From positions 1-64,000 of the forward strand of contig NZ_BCQP01000032.1 of NCBI RefSeq assembly GCF_001552135.1: a DNA stretch of 64,000 bases, in the 5' to 3' direction. The notes beneath the pieces are model-generated. The model had not been told where the DNA came from and did not search any database. It saw only the letters and a list, made by a program, of their open reading frames with translations. A program made the position numbers and the translations under genes. Source of the DNA: Actinomadura chibensis NBRC 106107. Lineage in GTDB: Bacteria; Actinomycetota; Actinomycetes; Streptosporangiales; Streptosporangiaceae. The first letter of the stretch is position 1. Every line of letters starts with the position of its first letter. Below, one piece after another: positions 49,201-57,825 of the stretch.

Positions 49201-50940
49201 ATGATTGGCGTCGACGTCGCGCTCCGTGAACGGGTCCGGACGCGGGTAAAGGCGGCGAACCAGCTTCCCCTGTGGCCGATTCTCCTCGGCGCGGGATGGC
49301 TTTCGCAGGTGCTGCTGCGGGTGGCGCTCGGCAGCGGGCGGAACGTTCCACTGTATGTTCCCGACGAGGTCGGATATCTGCTGGGCGGACGGCTGTTCGC
49401 CGGGGGAGCGGTCGGCGACCTGACCGGACGGCCGCTGTACTACAGCGGATATTCGCTGCTCCTGACCCCGGCGAACTGGCTCAGCGACGATCCCGGGACG
49501 GTGTATCACATCGTCCTGGTGATAAACGCGTTGCTGAGTTCGGCGGTGCTGCCGCTGGCCTATCTGGCGCTCCGCCGGATCGGAATGGCGCAGGTTCCGG
49601 CGTACGTCGCGGCGACGTTGACCGCGCTGGTGCCGTCGAACGTCCATTACAGCCAGTTCGTGCTGACCGACGCGGTACTGCCGGTGATCGTGCTGGGCTG
49701 GCTGCTGGCTGTGCATTCCTGGCTCACGTCCCAGAAGCAGACGCCCGGCATGATCGCGAGCGTGCTCGCCGCGTACCTTTCATGGATTCACGTGCGGGGC
49801 TTCATCTTCGTCGTCGTGTTCGCGGGCCTGCTGGGCGTGGCGTGGTGGCGGCGCTGGGCCGACCGCCGCGGCGTGACCGTCATGGCGTGGCTGCTCGTCG
49901 CGACCACGATCGTGGGAATTCAGGTCAACGACTGGGTGCGCTCGCAGCTTTACCCCCGAGGCGCGTATGCGCTGGACGGTCTGCTGGTCGACCGGCTCAC
50001 CAGCCTTTCCGGCCTGGGGTGGACGCTCTCGCTGACCGTCGGGAAACTGTGGTACCTGATCGTCTCGACCTGGGGCATCGCCGGGCTGGGACTCGTCGCC
50101 CTGGTCATCGTCACGGTGCGCGACCACGCGCCTTTCGGCACCCGCGTCACGGCGGCGCTGACCCTTGTCTGCACGGCCGGTCTCGCATTCGCCACCTCGG
50201 CCGCCACACCGGACGAGCACACCGTTTCCAATTTCGTCTACGGCCGATATCTGACCTGCCTGGTGCCGGTCCTCTTCATGGCCGCCGCCGTCCTGGCGGT
50301 GCGCGCACCGGTCGTCACCGCGCTCCAGGCCGCGCCCATCACGACGGCGGTCACGCTGGCCGCCGGAGCCATCGTCTGGCTGAGCGCGGGGAGCCGCCTT
50401 TCCCGGGGCTTCTTCCTTTCCACCGACTTCCCCGAAACCGGTTTCCTCACCTGGAAATGGGACGCGTTCCGGCTGTGGCCCGCCACCATCGCCGCCCTGC
50501 TGCTGCTCGTCGGCGCGGCCGCGCTGATCGCCTACGGCGGCGGTCGCGCCATCATGGCCACCGCCGGAATGGTCGCCGCCGTCAACGTGGCCGCAGCGGT
50601 GGCCGCCACCAACCACATCGTCACTCCCTGGGACCACCGGTATGCCGTCGCCGCCAGCCTGAAAGAGGAACTCCGTCCCGACGACAAGGTCGGCGTGAAC
50701 TTTCCCGGACTCGATTGGCGGGTCTGGGTGCTCCAGGCGTTCCAGTCTCGTCATGGGCTCGTGCCGATCGACAGTTCCGGCCGCTTCCCTCTTCCCAGGG
50801 ATTTGACGCTCGTCGTCGTCCCCTGGCCCAGGGGTACGGTGATTGCGCGCAGTTGGCCCGCCGCCCCGCCGAACTGGCACATCGTCTCGGCGCGCCTGCC
50901 GGGCGCGGGCGGCTGGGTGGCCTGGCGCCGCACGAGGTGA
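49201..50940 (+). CDS. GT-C-like polytopic membrane glycosyltransferase
   Basis: This 579-residue protein has about 12 helices. The segment PLYVPDEVGYLLGGRLFAGG after helix 1 carries an acidic Asp-Glu pair in an external loop, the hallmark of GT-C (PMT/ArnT-like) enzymes, and SGYSLLLTPANWL follows. The C-terminal 100 residues (SLKEELRPDDKVGVNFPGLD to AWRRTR) form an external domain. It would transfer sugar from a lipid carrier to a surface acceptor; no donor or acceptor is evident. The ATG at 49201 has GGGGAAGG upstream. The region around it is slightly lower in GC, hinting at acquisition. Confidence 0.8.
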   Translation: MIGVDVALRERVRTRVKAANQLPLWPILLGAGWLSQVLLRVALGSGRNVPLYVPDEVGYLLGGRLFAGGAVGDLTGRPLYYSGYSLLLTPANWLSDDPGTVYHIVLVINALLSSAVLPLAYLALRRIGMAQVPAYVAATLTALVPSNVHYSQFVLTDAVLPVIVLGWLLAVHSWLTSQKQTPGMIASVLAAYLSWIHVRGFIFVVVFAGLLGVAWWRRWADRRGVTVMAWLLVATTIVGIQVNDWVRSQLYPRGAYALDGLLVDRLTSLSGLGWTLSLTVGKLWYLIVSTWGIAGLGLVALVIVTVRDHAPFGTRVTAALTLVCTAGLAFATSAATPDEHTVSNFVYGRYLTCLVPVLFMAAAVLAVRAPVVTALQAAPITTAVTLAAGAIVWLSAGSRLSRGFFLSTDFPETGFLTWKWDAFRLWPATIAALLLLVGAAALIAYGGGRAIMATAGMVAAVNVAAAVAATNHIVTPWDHRYAVAASLKEELRPDDKVGVNFPGLDWRVWVLQAFQSRHGLVPIDSSGRFPLPRDLTLVVVPWPRGTVIARSWPAAPPNWHIVSARLPGAGGWVAWRRTR

Positions 50941-51447
50941 CCCACCGGGCCTGAGACGTCCGGACGGCACTCTGCCCCCTCCTCAGTTCGCTTCGCCAGC
51001 GCGAAATCGAGGACGAATGCACGTCGGATAACGGACGTACTCATGCCAACCCTGCATCCCACACGTCCAGGATGATTGCGAGTGATGGCCAGATCTTCGA
51101 CATGCCCGTCTGATATGGGTGTTGTAACGAAACACGCCGCAACCAGGTGAATGTGTGTTCTGTGGCCGACAGCGCGATTGACCGTCACGTGGCTGATCAA
51201 GAGGCCACCCATTTCTACGGTCTTGATCATCTGACCGGCCGCTCTCTAAACGCACGCCAATAAAACACGCAAACGCGCGGCAAAAGACGGGGCGCGTCCT
51301 CATGTGTGATCTGACCGTGGGAACGTCCGGGCCTAGTTCCGGTCTTTGCCGTGCGCAGTAGGCGGCTCGTGCCTGGAGCGCTCATCGAACGGTGGGGCGC
51401 GCCGAAGACGTCATTGGGCGCGCCGGTGATCATGAGGGAGTCACCGC
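50941..51447. other. Intergenic region upstream of the collagen-like gene
   Basis: There is no gene in these 507 bp; the composition is lower in GC than the rest. TGATCAAGA (51194-51202) and TCTTGATCA (51221-51229) form a 9-18-9 inverted repeat. GGGCGCGCCG occurs at 51395-51404 and 51416-51425, an exact 21-bp period (two turns), each copy containing the palindrome GGCGCGCC. These lie 23-53 bp upstream of the start of the collagen-like gene and are candidate operator sites. Confidence 0.5.
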
Positions 51448-53742
51448 GTGTTCTTCTTGATGCTGCAACGAAGGCGCATGGTCAAAAAGGCCGTGATCAT
51501 GAGCGCCTTCGTCTCGGCCGCCATGGTGCAGCCGCTGGCGACCGGCCGCGCCTCCGCGTCGACGGCCGACGAGACGCGAAAATCCGTCCGCGACGAGAAA
51601 ACGCAGGAGCAACGGCTGGCCACGGGCGAGATCGCCTGTGGAAAGCACAAGAAGAAATGCTGCCAAGAGGGCAAATGCTGTCACAAAGGCAAATGGTGCA
51701 AGCACGGACCTCCCGGCCCGACAGGCCCGACAGGGCCCACCGGACCCGAAGGCGAGAACGGCGCCACGGGCCCGACGGGCCCCACCGGCGCGACAGGCCC
51801 CACCGGCCCGACCGGTATCGGCACCACCGGCCCCACGGGCCCGACGGGCCCTGAAGGCATGCCGGGCGCGACAGGCCCCACGGGCGCCGAGGGCGCGACC
51901 GGCCCGGCCGGCGCGGACGGTGCGACGGGCCCGACCGGCCCGGCCGGTATCGAGGGCGCGACAGGGCCCACCGGCCCGGCAGGCATGAATGGATCGACGG
52001 GTCCGACCGGCCCGACCGGCATCGGTGTGACCGGTCCGACGGGCCCGACCGGAGCCGACGGCCTGGACGGTGCCACCGGCCCAGAGGGCCCGACCGGCCC
52101 GACCGGGGCTGAGGGCGTTGGCGGTGCCACTGGTCCCACCGGCCCGACCGGGTTGGGTGTGACCGGTCCGACGGGGCCGACTGGTCCGACGGGTGCCGAG
52201 GGGGTGAACGGTGCCACCGGTCCGGAGGGCCCGGCTGGTCCGACCGGTCCCTCGGGTATTGAGGGGGCGACTGGTCCGACGGGTCCGGCTGGCCTGGAGG
52301 GCGCGACCGGGCCCACAGGCCCGGAGGGCCCGACGGGGCCTACCGGCGCTGAAGGTATTGCCGGTCCGACCGGGGCGACGGGGCCTGCGGGTATCGAGGG
52401 CGCGACGGGCCCGACCGGTCCGACCGGAATCGGCGAAACAGGGCCCACTGGCCCCACTGGTGCTGAGGGCGCGACGGGTCCGACGGGTTCGACCGGGGCT
52501 GAGGGCGTTAGTGGTGCCACTGGTCCGACCGGCCCGACTGGGATCGGCGTGACCGGTCCTACGGGTCCGACTGGCCTGGAAGGTGCGACGGGTCCGACGG
52601 GACCGGCTGGTCTGGAGGGTGCGACCGGTCCCACAGGTCCGGAGGGTGCGACCGGCCCTACGGGTGCCGAGGGCGCGACAGGGCCCACGGGGCCGATGGG
52701 GATCGGTGTGACCGGTCCGACGGGCCCGGCCGGAACCGAGGGTGCGACCGGTCCTACGGGACCCACGGGCTTGGAAGGTGCGACCGGCCCCACAGGTCCG
52801 ACGGGTGTTGAGGGTGCGACGGGTCCGACGGGTCCGACCGGGGCTGAGGGCGTTGGCGGTGCCACTGGTCCGACCGGCCCGACTGGGATCGGCGTGACCG
52901 GTCCTACCGGTCCGACGGGACCGGCTGGCCTGGAGGGTGCGACCGGTCCCACAGGTCCGGAGGGTGCGACTGGCCCTACGGGTGCCGAGGGCGCGACGGG
53001 TCCGACTGGACCGATGGGGATCGGTGTGACCGGTCCGACGGGCCCGGCTGGAACCGAGGGTGCGACTGGTCCTACGGGACCCACGGGCTTGGAAGGTGCG
53101 ACCGGCCCCACAGGTCCGACGGGTGTTGAGGGTGCGACGGGTCCGACTGGTCCGACCGGTGCTGAGGGCGTCGGCGGTGCCACCGGCCCCACAGGTCCGA
53201 CAGGTGTCGCGGGGCCGACCGGTCCTACGGGTGTCGAGGGTGCGACTGGTCCGACAGGGCCGACGGGTCCGACTGGGGTCGGTGCCACTGGTCCGACCGG
53301 TCCGGCTGGAGTCGAGGGGCCGACTGGTCCGACGGGTGCGGAAGGTCCCACAGGGCCGACTGGGATCGGTGCGACCGGACCGACTGGGCCGACGGGGCCC
53401 GAGGGGGCTACTGGGCCGACGGGGGTCGGGGCTACCGGGCCGACAGGGGCCACTGGGCCGACCGGGCCTACTGGGCCTTTGGCTCAGGGGGTTACCGAGA
53501 CCATTCGCGTGTCGTCGATCGTGAATGTTCCGGGGACGGGCCAGTCGGTCCAAGGGGCCGTCTACTGTCCTGTCGGCTACACCGTCACGGGGGGTGGGGC
53601 GACCATGGGCCTCACGGACGTCGGAACCATCGCGGGTACCGAGCCCATCCTTCCCTCAGGCCAGGGCTGGAGCGCGTGGGGTCGGTCGTCGGCCGCCACG
53701 ACGATGACGGTCTACGCGATCTGCATGAGGATGAGCACATGA
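51448..53742 (+). CDS. Secreted collagen-like Gly-Pro-Thr repeat protein
   Basis: This 764-residue protein has a signal peptide (about residues 11-40; VKKAVIMSAFVSAAMVQP), a short polar region, a cluster of six cysteines amid Lys/His (CGKHKKKCC, CC, WCKHG; about residues 70-88), then a collagen domain of almost 200 G-x-y triplets to about residue 678. The repeat is dominated by GPT, GAT, GIG and GVE, and an about 87-residue segment is duplicated. A C-terminal globular domain of about 85 residues (VYCPVGYTVTGGGA ... VYAICMRM, two cysteines) follows. Without hydroxyproline, bacterial collagen trimers need a trimerisation domain; the Cys cluster or C-terminal domain may do this. GTG 51448 has GAGGGAG upstream; ATG 51478 is an alternative. 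Confidence 0.93.
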   Translation: MFFLMLQRRRMVKKAVIMSAFVSAAMVQPLATGRASASTADETRKSVRDEKTQEQRLATGEIACGKHKKKCCQEGKCCHKGKWCKHGPPGPTGPTGPTGPEGENGATGPTGPTGATGPTGPTGIGTTGPTGPTGPEGMPGATGPTGAEGATGPAGADGATGPTGPAGIEGATGPTGPAGMNGSTGPTGPTGIGVTGPTGPTGADGLDGATGPEGPTGPTGAEGVGGATGPTGPTGLGVTGPTGPTGPTGAEGVNGATGPEGPAGPTGPSGIEGATGPTGPAGLEGATGPTGPEGPTGPTGAEGIAGPTGATGPAGIEGATGPTGPTGIGETGPTGPTGAEGATGPTGSTGAEGVSGATGPTGPTGIGVTGPTGPTGLEGATGPTGPAGLEGATGPTGPEGATGPTGAEGATGPTGPMGIGVTGPTGPAGTEGATGPTGPTGLEGATGPTGPTGVEGATGPTGPTGAEGVGGATGPTGPTGIGVTGPTGPTGPAGLEGATGPTGPEGATGPTGAEGATGPTGPMGIGVTGPTGPAGTEGATGPTGPTGLEGATGPTGPTGVEGATGPTGPTGAEGVGGATGPTGPTGVAGPTGPTGVEGATGPTGPTGPTGVGATGPTGPAGVEGPTGPTGAEGPTGPTGIGATGPTGPTGPEGATGPTGVGATGPTGATGPTGPTGPLAQGVTETIRVSSIVNVPGTGQSVQGAVYCPVGYTVTGGGATMGLTDVGTIAGTEPILPSGQGWSAWGRSSAATTMTVYAICMRMST
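52603..53181 (+). repeat. Internal duplication in the collagen-like gene
   Basis: About 261 bp at 52603-52863 are repeated at 52921-53181 (offset 318 bp, 106 codons) with a few silent or near-silent changes. Both encode GLEGATGPTGPEGATGPTG then GMPIG-like and GVEGATG units. Copies differ by third-position changes, so the duplication is not the newest event. Confidence 0.85.
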
Positions 53743-53765
53743 CCGCCTGAGAGCGGTGCGGGGAG

Positions 53766-53809
53766 ACGATCGCCTTCCGGTTTCGTCGGCGAAACCGGAA
53801 GGCGATCGT
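53766..53809 (+). terminator. Long perfect hairpin after the collagen-like gene
   Basis: A 20-bp perfect stem (53766-53785 with 53790-53809) begins ACGATCGCC and holds TTCCGGTTTC; the loop is TCGG. It is 23 bp after the stop, followed by TTCCC. It is the longest perfect stem seen in the window. Confidence 0.88.
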
Positions 53810-53892
53810 TCCCGTCCGACCTCCCACGCCGGAGGCCCCGCCGATCTTGTGATGGCAGGATCGAGGCATCTGCGGCGGAAACGGGAGTGGCT

Positions 53893-54393
53893 GTGAGCGA
53901 TCTGGTGGAGTTCCTGCGGGCGCGGCTCTTCGAGGACGAGGAGACCGCGCGGTGGGCGGCGGACTACCGGTCGCGTCCGAACGGGGGCGCCGACCTGTCC
54001 GGCGAGGAGCGGTGGCAGTGGGTCGACCCGCGCGACGGCGAACGCCTCAGGCTCGGCCGACGCCCGATGGACCACCTGCAGAGACCGGTCGCGCTGCGGA
54101 GCGTCAACGAGTACCCGTGGCAGAGCCGTCCGGGCTTCGGACCGCACCACGTCCTGGACGTGCCGTTCGTCAAGGAGGGCGTGGCGCTGCACGTCGCGCG
54201 GCACTCGCCCGCGCGGGTCGTGGCCGAGACCTACCTCAAGCGCCGCCTGCTCGACCTGCATTCGCGCATGAACGGGACGGGCGTCTGCCAGACGTGCGGC
54301 GAGCGCGTCCGGGACGGCGGGTGCACGACGCTGCGGCTGCTCGCGATGCCGTACGCGGACCATCCGGCGTACCGGCCGACCTGGCGGGCCTGA
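53893..54393 (+). CDS. DUF6221 family protein
   Basis: This 166-residue protein starts VSDLVEFLRARLFEDEETAR, the typical DUF6221 opening. Other features are AADYRSRPNGGADLSGEERW, VAETYLKRRLLDLHSRMNG and GVCQTCGERV, which holds a CxxC, plus a C-terminal YADHPAYRPTWRA. These actinobacterial proteins are common, soluble and without known function. GTG 53893 is favoured over 53887 because GGGAG is 5 nt upstream. It stands alone between a terminator and the convergent DUF1906 gene. Confidence 0.88.
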   Translation: MSDLVEFLRARLFEDEETARWAADYRSRPNGGADLSGEERWQWVDPRDGERLRLGRRPMDHLQRPVALRSVNEYPWQSRPGFGPHHVLDVPFVKEGVALHVARHSPARVVAETYLKRRLLDLHSRMNGTGVCQTCGERVRDGGCTTLRLLAMPYADHPAYRPTWRA

Positions 54394-54411
54394 CCCGGCG
54401 GCGGCGTATCG

Positions 54412-55437
54412 CTACTTCCAGAAGAAGACCTTGGCGCTGCCCGCCGTGACGCTCGCCGGGGCCTGGCCGTGGTGGAGCAGTTGGAAGCGCACCCGGTGGC
54501 CCTTCCCGACGGTGTCGGCGGCGAGCCCGTACACGAGGTTCGTCTGGTCGCCGACGGAGAGGAAGTCCTGGACGGGCCCGGCCTCGAACTTGGTGGTGTC
54601 CTCGATCTCGACCTCCACCGCGCGGGCCTGGATGAGGGTGCCCGCCGGGACGCCCGTGATCGTCGCCGCGACGGACAGGCTGTAGCGCGCCGAACCGGTC
54701 AGCAGGCTCGGGCCGCCCTTGTCCCAGTGCTGGTGCTCGCTGTCGGCGTACTCCTTGTTCCAACTGACGTTCGTCCACTTGCCGGGCGGAATCGGCTGTT
54801 CGGTTCCGGTGGTCACGGACACGTAGTCGGGCATGTCGTCTCCCTCGGGCGAGACGCCGACGCGCCATTGCCCGTAGTCGCTTTGCACGGCGCGGTCGTA
54901 GTCGACGCCCACGCCGTTGATCTCGTGGTCGTTGGAGTACTGCTGGAGCTGGGCGCGGGCGTCCCAGTCGCCGCCCGACCAGGCGTACGTCTGCCAGCCG
55001 TAGGCGATCTTCCCCGCGTCGAAGGCCCGCTTGAGCGGGCCGTATCCGGCGTAGAGGCCGACCCGGTCGCGGCCGATGACGGACGCGGCGCCGTCGAGAT
55101 AGGCGTTGATCTCGTCCTGCGCGCTGGCGGGGGCGTCCCAGTCGGCGGCGAAGTAGATCGGACGGTCGTCCGGCATGCCGCACGCCCTGGCCTGCGCGGC
55201 GGCGTCGGCCGCGTCGGCGGCGCCCGCGGACCGTCCGTCCAGCGGCCGTTTCGCGGCGGACTCCCAGACGACCACCAGCCAGATGCCCGCCGCGGACAGG
55301 TCGTCCGCCTCGGCGCGGGTCAGGTTCTTGCCGGACGTGTCATGCGACAGGTACCGGCAGGCGAACTTCACCCCGGCGCGTTTCAGCGCGGACGCTCCAG
55401 GGCGGCCCCAGGCGTAGTCGACGCCGAAGACAGCCAT
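54412..55437 (-). CDS. DUF1906 glycoside hydrolase-like protein
   Basis: This 341-residue protein begins MAVFGVDYAWGRPGASALKR, the start of the DUF1906/Rv2525c TIM-barrel domain (to about residue 205; GVKFACRYLSHDTSGKNL, RPIYFAADWDAP, GLYAGYGPLKRAF, WDARAQLQQYSNDHEINGVG). The acidic residues of the barrel are present. A C-terminal beta-rich half (about 215-341) may be a carbohydrate- or wall-binding domain. No signal peptide is visible, unlike Tat-secreted Rv2525c. Start at ATG 55437 with GGAG 6 nt upstream. Function is unproven; a role in cell-wall remodelling is inferred. Confidence 0.86.
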   Translation of the reverse strand: MAVFGVDYAWGRPGASALKRAGVKFACRYLSHDTSGKNLTRAEADDLSAAGIWLVVVWESAAKRPLDGRSAGAADAADAAAQARACGMPDDRPIYFAADWDAPASAQDEINAYLDGAASVIGRDRVGLYAGYGPLKRAFDAGKIAYGWQTYAWSGGDWDARAQLQQYSNDHEINGVGVDYDRAVQSDYGQWRVGVSPEGDDMPDYVSVTTGTEQPIPPGKWTNVSWNKEYADSEHQHWDKGGPSLLTGSARYSLSVAATITGVPAGTLIQARAVEVEIEDTTKFEAGPVQDFLSVGDQTNLVYGLAADTVGKGHRVRFQLLHHGQAPASVTAGSAKVFFWK

Positions 55438-55460
55438 GTCAACTCCATGGGTCGGGGGTT

Positions 55461-55498
55461 CGAGTCTGTCCGATTTAACAGCGTGTGTCGGAGACTCG
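55461..55498. promoter_or_regulatory. Inverted repeat upstream of the DUF1906 gene
   Basis: CGAGTCT (55461-55467) and AGACTCG (55492-55498) plus CCGA (55470-55473) and TCGG (55488-55491) form an 11-bp stem with a 2-nt bulge. It is in the divergent region between DUF1906 and the DUF11 protein; candidate operator or leader hairpin. Confidence 0.45.
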
Positions 55499-55651
55499 CA
55501 TCCCTTTCGGGGCGTTGGAGGCCCAAGACGCACCTCCGCGACATGGGTCACTCTCCGTGACGACACGCCGACGTGGCGCTATGCGGACGCTCCCGCGCTC
55601 GCTACAACGGACGTGTCCGCATGAAGGAAACGCAGGCCACGGGGGTTCATT

Positions 55652-56734
55652 GTGATCCGGACATGGAAGGAACGCGGTCTCGTCCTGGTGGCGGCCGCGC
55701 CGCTGCTGGGCATCGCGCCGACGTCGGCCGTGGCCCGGGCCGACGCTCCCGGCCCGCCGCCCCGGCCGAGGACGCACGCCGCGCAGGCCAAGCCGAAGGC
55801 CGAACCGAAATCCAAGCCGAAGGCCGCCGCCAAGCCCAAGCCCAAGCCCAAGCCCAAGCCGAGGACGAAGCCGAAGGCGAATCATGCGAAGCCGAAGCCG
55901 AAGCCGAAGGCGGAGACGAAGCCGAAGGCGGAGACGAAGCCGACACACGCGAAGCCGAAGTCCAAGCCCGTCAAGGCGAAGAAGGGCAAGGCGCACGTCC
56001 ACCATGCGCGCGCGGTCCAACTTCAGGCGAGCGCGCCCAAGCAGGACGTCGTTCCGGGACGCGCCTACGAGTGGACGTACCGCGTCGTCGCGAACGGTCC
56101 GGCGCGGTCGGGCAGGGCGGTGTTCCGGACGACGCTGCCGAAGTCGCTCGCGTTCGTGTCGGGCGAGCGGAACTGCGCGTCGTCCCGCGAGCGGACGGTC
56201 GTCTGCCGCCTCGGCGCGATCGGGCGCGGCCAGGAGATCGCCGGCTCGATCAGGGCCAGGGTGTCCAAGCGGGCCCGACCGGACCGGACGATCAGCCTGC
56301 GCGGAACCGTGACCTGGGCGGGCGCCCGCGTCACGAAGCGGTTCCCGGCGGTGCGGGTCGCGCCGACCGCCGACCTCGCGCTCAGCCAGTCCGCGCCGTC
56401 GCGGGCCCGGGCGGGCGCGGCGATCCCGTACGCGTTGAAGGTCCGCAACCTCGGCCCGGGGACGGCGACGAACGTGACCATCTGGTCGGCCGGGCCCGTG
56501 AAGATCGTCGGACGGGACACCGCCTGCCTGCCCTACGGCCGCGGCAACCTCTGCTCGGTCGGCACGCTGAAGCCCGGCCGGTCGCGGACGGTGCACGTCA
56601 AGGCGGTGCCGCGACGCGACGTCCGGGCGGGGACGGTGCTGGAGTCGTCCTGGCGGGCGTCCTCGCCGACGGCCGACCCGGACCCGGCGAACAACGCCAT
56701 GGCCGTCCGCACCAAGATCACCCGGCCCCGCTGA
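55652..56734 (+). CDS. Secreted Lys/Pro-rich protein with DUF11-like domains
   Basis: This 360-residue protein has a signal peptide (about residues 1-30; RGLVLVAAAPLLGIAPTSAVA), then a linker of about 70 residues made of Lys-Pro-Ala units (KPKPKPKPKPRTKPKANHAK, KAETKPKAETKPTHAKP) that is strongly basic. Two DUF11-like Ig/beta domains follow: about 120-225 (VVPGRAYEWTYRVVANGPA) and 240-355 (ADLALSQSAPSRARAGAAIP, VRNLGPGTATNVTIW). The basic linker may bind teichoic or nucleic acid. The GTG at 55652 is used; no ideal ribosome binding site precedes it. Function is unknown; an envelope role is inferred. Confidence 0.84.
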   Translation: MIRTWKERGLVLVAAAPLLGIAPTSAVARADAPGPPPRPRTHAAQAKPKAEPKSKPKAAAKPKPKPKPKPRTKPKANHAKPKPKPKAETKPKAETKPTHAKPKSKPVKAKKGKAHVHHARAVQLQASAPKQDVVPGRAYEWTYRVVANGPARSGRAVFRTTLPKSLAFVSGERNCASSRERTVVCRLGAIGRGQEIAGSIRARVSKRARPDRTISLRGTVTWAGARVTKRFPAVRVAPTADLALSQSAPSRARAGAAIPYALKVRNLGPGTATNVTIWSAGPVKIVGRDTACLPYGRGNLCSVGTLKPGRSRTVHVKAVPRRDVRAGTVLESSWRASSPTADPDPANNAMAVRTKITRPR

Positions 56735-56816
56735 GCCGCCCGCCGTCCACACGTGTCGCGGCCGGTCCGCCGTGGCCGGTGTCGGACACCGGACGCGCGG
56801 GTAGCAAGATGTGATC

Positions 56817-57743
56817 ATGCGACTAAGGATCTTCGTCGAGCCCCAGCAGGGGGCGAGCTACGACACGCAACTGGCCGTCGCCAAGGCGGCGGAGGACCTC
56901 GGGTTCGACGCGTTCTTCCGCTCGGACCACTTCGTCAAGATGGGGGACGTGACCGGCGAGCCGGGTCCGACCGACTCCTGGATCACCCTCGGCGCCATCG
57001 CCAGGGAGACCAGCCGGATCAGGCTGGGCACGCTGGTCACGGCCGCGACGTTCCGCTATCCGGGTCCGCTCGCGATCGCGGTGGCGCAGGTCGACCAGAT
57101 GAGCGGCGGACGCGTCGACCTCGGCCTCGGCACGGGCTGGTTCGAGGAGGAGCACACCGCCTACGGCATCCCGTTCCCGAGCCTGGGGGAGCGGTTCGCC
57201 CGCCTCGAAGAGCAGTTGGAGATCGTGACCGGCCTCTGGCGGACGCCGCCCGGCGAGACGTACTCCTTCAGCGGCGAGCACTACTCGCTGTCCGACTCGC
57301 CCGCGCTGCCGAAGCCCGTCCGCCCGGACGGCCCGCCGATCATCATCGGCGGGACGGGCGCGCAGCGCACGCCGCGCCTCGCGACCCGCTTCGCCGACGA
57401 GTACAACGTCCCGTTCAACCAGGTGAAGGAGACGGGCGAGGCGTTCGAGCGGGTCCGCGCGGCGGTGTCGCGGGCGGGCCGGACGAGGCCGCTGACGTAC
57501 TCGGTGGCGCAGGTCGTCTGCTGCGGCCGGGACGAGGCCGAGGTGCGCCGCCGCGCCGACGCGATCGGACGGGACGTGTCCGAACTGCGCCGCAACGGCC
57601 TCGCGGGCGCCCCCGCCGAGCTCGTCGAGAAGATCGGCCAGTTCACGGAATTGGGCGCCGAGCGCGCCTACCTCCAGGTCCTCGACATGCACGACCTGGA
57701 CCACCTGGAACTCCTCGCCTCGGAAGTCCTCACCAAGGTCTGA
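56817..57743 (+). CDS. LLM-class F420-dependent oxidoreductase
   Basis: This 308-residue TIM-barrel flavin/F420 oxidoreductase has AVAKAAEDLGFDAFFRSDHF, GTLVTAATFRYPGPLAIAVA, DQMSGGRVDLGLGTGWFEEE and HTAYGIPFPS. The wording is of the actinobacterial LLM F420 subfamily (TIGR03560-like). The substrate is not known. ATG 56817 is chosen; GTG 56811 is an alternative. It is monocistronic and closed by a perfect hairpin terminator 36 bp after the stop. Confidence 0.9.
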   Translation: MRLRIFVEPQQGASYDTQLAVAKAAEDLGFDAFFRSDHFVKMGDVTGEPGPTDSWITLGAIARETSRIRLGTLVTAATFRYPGPLAIAVAQVDQMSGGRVDLGLGTGWFEEEHTAYGIPFPSLGERFARLEEQLEIVTGLWRTPPGETYSFSGEHYSLSDSPALPKPVRPDGPPIIIGGTGAQRTPRLATRFADEYNVPFNQVKETGEAFERVRAAVSRAGRTRPLTYSVAQVVCCGRDEAEVRRRADAIGRDVSELRRNGLAGAPAELVEKIGQFTELGAERAYLQVLDMHDLDHLELLASEVLTKV

Positions 57744-57779
57744 CCGCCTGCCCCGCAGAGCAGCCGAACCGGAGCACCG

Positions 57780-57811
57780 AAAGGCCCGCGGAGGGAACTC
57801 CGCGGGCCTTT
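57780..57811. terminator. Terminator between the LLM oxidoreductase and the MFS exporter
   Basis: AAAGGCCCGCGGAG (57780-57793) pairs perfectly with CTCCGCGGGCCTTT (57798-57811) around a GGAA tetraloop. It serves both convergent genes; TTT at its right edge is a short U-run for the plus strand. Confidence 0.9.
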
Positions 57812-57825
57812 CGCGTCCAGCAAGG

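Noticed and set aside
51681..53453. Long open frame on the minus strand of the collagen gene (Pro/Val/Gly repeats)
   Set aside because: Mirror of the G-P-T repeat codons; no start signals or flanking gene features.
51681..53490. Periodic repeats resembling a CRISPR array or satellite
   Set aside because: The period is 9 bp (G-x-y codons) within one open frame with signal peptide and C-terminal domain; it is a collagen-like gene.
55451..55475. tRNA-like GGGGTTCGAGTC segment
   Set aside because: No matching T-stem, anticodon arm or acceptor stem; it is part of a leader inverted repeat.
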